The position numbers and the translations under genes were made by a program. The notes below the pieces were generated by a model. It saw only the letters and a list, made by a program, of their open reading frames with translations. It was not told where the DNA came from and did not search any database. From contig JAUWMJ010000137.1 in assembly GCA_030613225.1 (NCBI GenBank), forward strand, positions 1 through 7,536: DNA of 7,536 bases, in the 5' to 3' direction. Below, one piece after another: positions 5,705 to 7,536 of the stretch (position 1 is the first letter of the stretch; every line of letters begins with the position of its first letter). This DNA comes from Desulfobacterales bacterium (GTDB lineage: Bacteria; Desulfobacterota; Desulfobacteria; Desulfobacterales; JAUWMJ01).

Positions 5705-5960
5705 CCGTTCACAGGTTCAACGTTCAGGGTAAGGGACAAGGACAAAATTGAAGACCCTAAGTCCTCGTAAAAAATGCTGGTTTTGCCACATAATTGCCAA
5801 TGCATCGCCAATTTTCAGATTGGGAATGACAGAGCCGGGCTTGTCTCGGCGAAGCTTTCAAGCGAAGCCGGACGTTACTCACATAAACACGCCTCCAAAA
5901 TGGAGCCATCAGACAAGAATGCAACCTTGAACCCCTGAACCTTTGAACCCGTGAACGGTT
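5703..5960. repeat. inverted-repeat element between hydrolase and kinase genes
   Basis: The ends are 27/28-bp inverted repeats at 5703-5729 and 5933-5960: AACCGTTCACAGGTTCAA against AACCGTTCACGGGTTCAA, continuing to TTCAGGG. The right end extends into four 8-bp tandem units at 5925-5956 (CCTTGAAC, CCCTGAAC, CTTTGAAC, CCGTGAAC). The interior has no credible gene. It includes TCGTAAAAAATGCT near 5765, resembling a decayed end of the element A/B/C family, and a hairpin-prone GC-rich patch around 5835-5872. This is probably a non-autonomous mobile repeat, possibly composite. The rest of the 5664-6008 gap holds only the palindrome and the region just past the hydrolase stop. Confidence 0.6.
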
Positions 5961-6008
5961 ACAATGCTTTTTTATCGAGACAAACCTGCCGGGTTAACAA
6001 AAGAACAG

Positions 6009-6812
6009 CTACGGCTGAAGTAGAAATTCCAGCACTGTTCTGTTAAACAATTCCGGTGCTTCAGCAGGAATACTGTGACCGCTATCTGGAATTTCCTCAT
6101 GACGCCCCCTGCATAGATCGGCAAGCTGCATTGCACCTTCTGTATTCACAAGGCGGTCCTGGGAACCTGAAATAATGAGGGCAGGGCAGTTTATCTTTTT
6201 TGCCCGTCCGGCAATGGGTGGATACCTGGTCATAGCTTGAAAATGTTCAATTAGAGCGCTTTTACAATTGCGAACGGCAATAGCCTCTGCCATATTATCG
6301 GCTATTTTATAATTTTGCTTTAGGAATTTATTGCCAAAAACAATTGGAATCGCTGCCCATGCCACTGCTTTAAGATCACAACGTTTCAGTATTTCCAGCC
6401 AGGATCTTACGATAATATTTGCTTGAGCAGATTTTTCTGCACTTATGCTGCAAAGAACAAGGCGGTCAACAAAATCGGGCAGCCTGGAAGCAAACGCAAG
6501 TGCAATATAAGCTCCGTGGCTCAGCCCTGCAAGATGCGCCTTTTTAATTTCCAGGTGATGAAGAAGTTCGGAAAGGTCTTTGACGTGAAGATTAAGGGAT
6601 AGTTTCTTTTTCCCAAGTTCGCTTTGTCCTTGAGCCCTGGCATCATACAAAATAACCCTGAAGCTGTCTTTGAAGACATGGGCATGCGGTCTCCAGTTAA
6701 ATGTAGTTTGCATGGTGCCGTTTAAGAAAACAACGACAGGTCTCGATTCAAAGCCGTGTGTTTCATAATAGATGTTGGTGTTATCACTTGTTTTTAAAGA
6801 GCTCTTTTGCAT
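6009..6812 (-). CDS. alpha/beta-fold hydrolase
   Basis: This is a 267-residue serine hydrolase of the alpha/beta fold. Numbered from the start at 6812, the oxyanion-hole strand is VVVFLNGT (about 26-33), the nucleophile is S98 in GLSHG, the acid is D219 in SGSQD and the general base is H246 in DSGHS, in the canonical order. A cap region of about 60 residues (125-190) separates the core halves. There is no signal peptide, so it is predicted to be cytoplasmic. An in-frame ATG exists at 6908, but the added 32 residues would be read from inside lipA. The ATG at 6812 has AGGAG eight bases upstream and is preferred. It overlaps the end of lipA by 29 bases, implying coupled expression. The substrate is unknown. 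An ester, thioester or amide connected with lipoate or acyl carrier chemistry is conceivable from context only. Confidence 0.88.
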   Translation of the reverse strand: MQKSSLKTSDNTNIYYETHGFESRPVVVFLNGTMQTTFNWRPHAHVFKDSFRVILYDARAQGQSELGKKKLSLNLHVKDLSELLHHLEIKKAHLAGLSHGAYIALAFASRLPDFVDRLVLCSISAEKSAQANIIVRSWLEILKRCDLKAVAWAAIPIVFGNKFLKQNYKIADNMAEAIAVRNCKSALIEHFQAMTRYPPIAGRAKKINCPALIISGSQDRLVNTEGAMQLADLCRGRHEEIPDSGHSIPAEAPELFNRTVLEFLLQP

Positions 6813-7536
6813 GGTAAGAACTCCTGACAAACGGCCCTCCGGCCACTTGGGAAAAACCGGTTTTAATAGCAATTTTACGCCAGTTGTCAAATTCTTCGGG
6901 AGGCACAAAGCGCTCTACCTGAAGGTGTTGTTTTGAGGGTTGGAGATATTGGCCCAATGTCAGCATACTGCAACCAGCCTTGACAAGATCGTCAAGAGTC
7001 CGGCTGATTTCATCAGGTAATTCACCAAGACCGAGCATGAGTCCTGATTTAGTTGCGACGGATTGGTCGTATTGACGAGCCTGTTTTAAAAGTTCAAGGG
7101 AGCATTTGTAGTTTGCTTCAGGGCGAACAGTTGAATAAAGACGCGGTACGGTTTCTATATTATGGTTCAAGACATCGGGTCGGGCTTTAAGAACTGTTTT
7201 AAGGGCATTTCTGTTTCCCTGGAAATCAGGTATTAGGACCTCTACCATAGCATCTGGTATTTGTTTTCGAACTTGTTGTATGGTACCGGCAAAAAGGGCA
7301 GCGCCGCCGTCAGGGAGATCATCACGTGTTACAGAAGTTATGACCACATAATTTAAACCCATTTTCCGGGCCGCTTCGGCTACTCTTGCCGGTTCCTCCG
7401 GATCCGGCTGAGCAGTCGGTCCATGATCAACTGCACAAAACCTGCAACTGCGCGTGCAGCGAGAGCCCATAATCATAAATGTTGCCGTATGTTTGGAAAA
7501 GCATTCCCAGATATTAGGGCATTTTGCTTCCTGGCA
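6784..7536 (-). CDS. lipA: lipoyl synthase LipA, N-terminus beyond window
   Basis: LipA is a radical SAM enzyme that inserts two sulfurs into the octanoyl chain carried on lipoyl domains or GcvH. The open frame continues to the right edge, giving 250 visible residues before the TGA at 6786-6784. It therefore lacks only the family's variable N-terminal segment. The auxiliary [4Fe-4S] cluster motif C-x4-C-x5-C is present (CQEAKCPNIWEC, visible residues 1-12). The radical SAM motif CTRSCRFC follows at 27-34, and the C-terminal RSSYHA (visible residues 238-243) supplies the serine ligand of the auxiliary cluster. All cluster ligands are intact. The ATG at 7476 is internal, since it lies after the first cysteine motif and within TFMIMGSRC. 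The gene is followed by the overlapping alpha/beta hydrolase. Lipoylation suggests 2-oxoacid dehydrogenase or glycine cleavage activity in the host. Confidence 0.96.
   Translation of the reverse strand, partial: CQEAKCPNIWECFSKHTATFMIMGSRCTRSCRFCAVDHGPTAQPDPEEPARVAEAARKMGLNYVVITSVTRDDLPDGGAALFAGTIQQVRKQIPDAMVEVLIPDFQGNRNALKTVLKARPDVLNHNIETVPRLYSTVRPEANYKCSLELLKQARQYDQSVATKSGLMLGLGELPDEISRTLDDLVKAGCSMLTLGQYLQPSKQHLQVERFVPPEEFDNWRKIAIKTGFSQVAGGPFVRSSYHAKELFKNK

Noticed and set aside
5748..5930. Plus-strand 60-codon frame
   Set aside because: It lies wholly inside the inverted-repeat element, has no ribosome binding site and matches no family.
6813..6908. N-terminal extension of the alpha/beta hydrolase starting MCLPKNLTTG
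   Set aside because: These 32 codons are an out-of-frame reading of the lipA end and do not resemble the hydrolase family. The ATG at 6812 has a proper ribosome binding site.
7474..7476. ATG at 7476 as lipA start
   Set aside because: The upstream in-frame sequence carries the LipA auxiliary cluster cysteines, so this Met is internal and the gene continues past the window edge.

Overview
The window reads as part of a chromosome from an anaerobic, sulfate-reducer-like deltaproteobacterium (Desulfobacterales or a close relative; Desulfobacterota). This is inferred from a predicted selenocysteine-containing HesB/IscA-type protein, a long multi-PAS histidine kinase with a sigma54-type response regulator, PAS domains carrying a C-x10-C-x2-C cysteine signature, AT-rich intergenic DNA, and many short inverted-repeat elements built on the end sequence TCGTAAAAAGTC. 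Every convincing gene lies on the minus strand, so the biological order runs from high to low coordinates.

Layout in the direction of transcription: (1) 7536-6784, lipA (lipoyl synthase), whose N-terminus lies beyond the window edge. It overlaps by 29 bases an alpha/beta hydrolase (6812-6009). (2) 6008-5664, a gene-free stretch filled by a roughly 258-bp element with 27/28-bp inverted ends and degenerate 8-bp tandem units, followed by a perfect 10-bp-arm palindrome just upstream of the kinase start. (3) 5663-3738, a soluble three-PAS histidine kinase. It overlaps by 11 bases its probable partner, a REC-PAS-AAA+-Fis regulator (3748-2066). (4) 2068-1390, about 680 bases without a convincing gene. 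It holds two adjacent mobile-repeat-like elements (the first supplies the regulator's stop codon), two nearly identical ATGTTAC-N5-GTAACAT palindromes and a candidate promoter. (5) 1389-1075, the HesB/IscA-like protein, read through an in-frame TGA as selenocysteine, with a hairpin of bacterial SECIS type. (6) 1046-929, a third inverted-repeat element. (7) 909-503, a thioredoxin-fold gene lacking the CxxC active site and broken by a one-base frameshift in a homopolymer. (8) 502-300, a non-coding spacer with a small inverted repeat. (9) 299-1, the start of an unrecognised protein that runs off the window.

Functionally, lipA and its hydrolase form one transcription unit and the two-component pair another. 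The Sec protein, the thioredoxin-like gene and the partial gene may be a third. Iron-sulfur, thiol and selenol chemistry recurs (LipA, Sec-HesB, thioredoxin fold, cysteine-PAS kinase), but the sequence alone does not show that these genes act together. The strongest observations are the selenoprotein with its SECIS candidate, the frameshifted thioredoxin, the paired operators, the paired Cys-PAS domains, and the element family that fills the intergenic space and touches a coding end.
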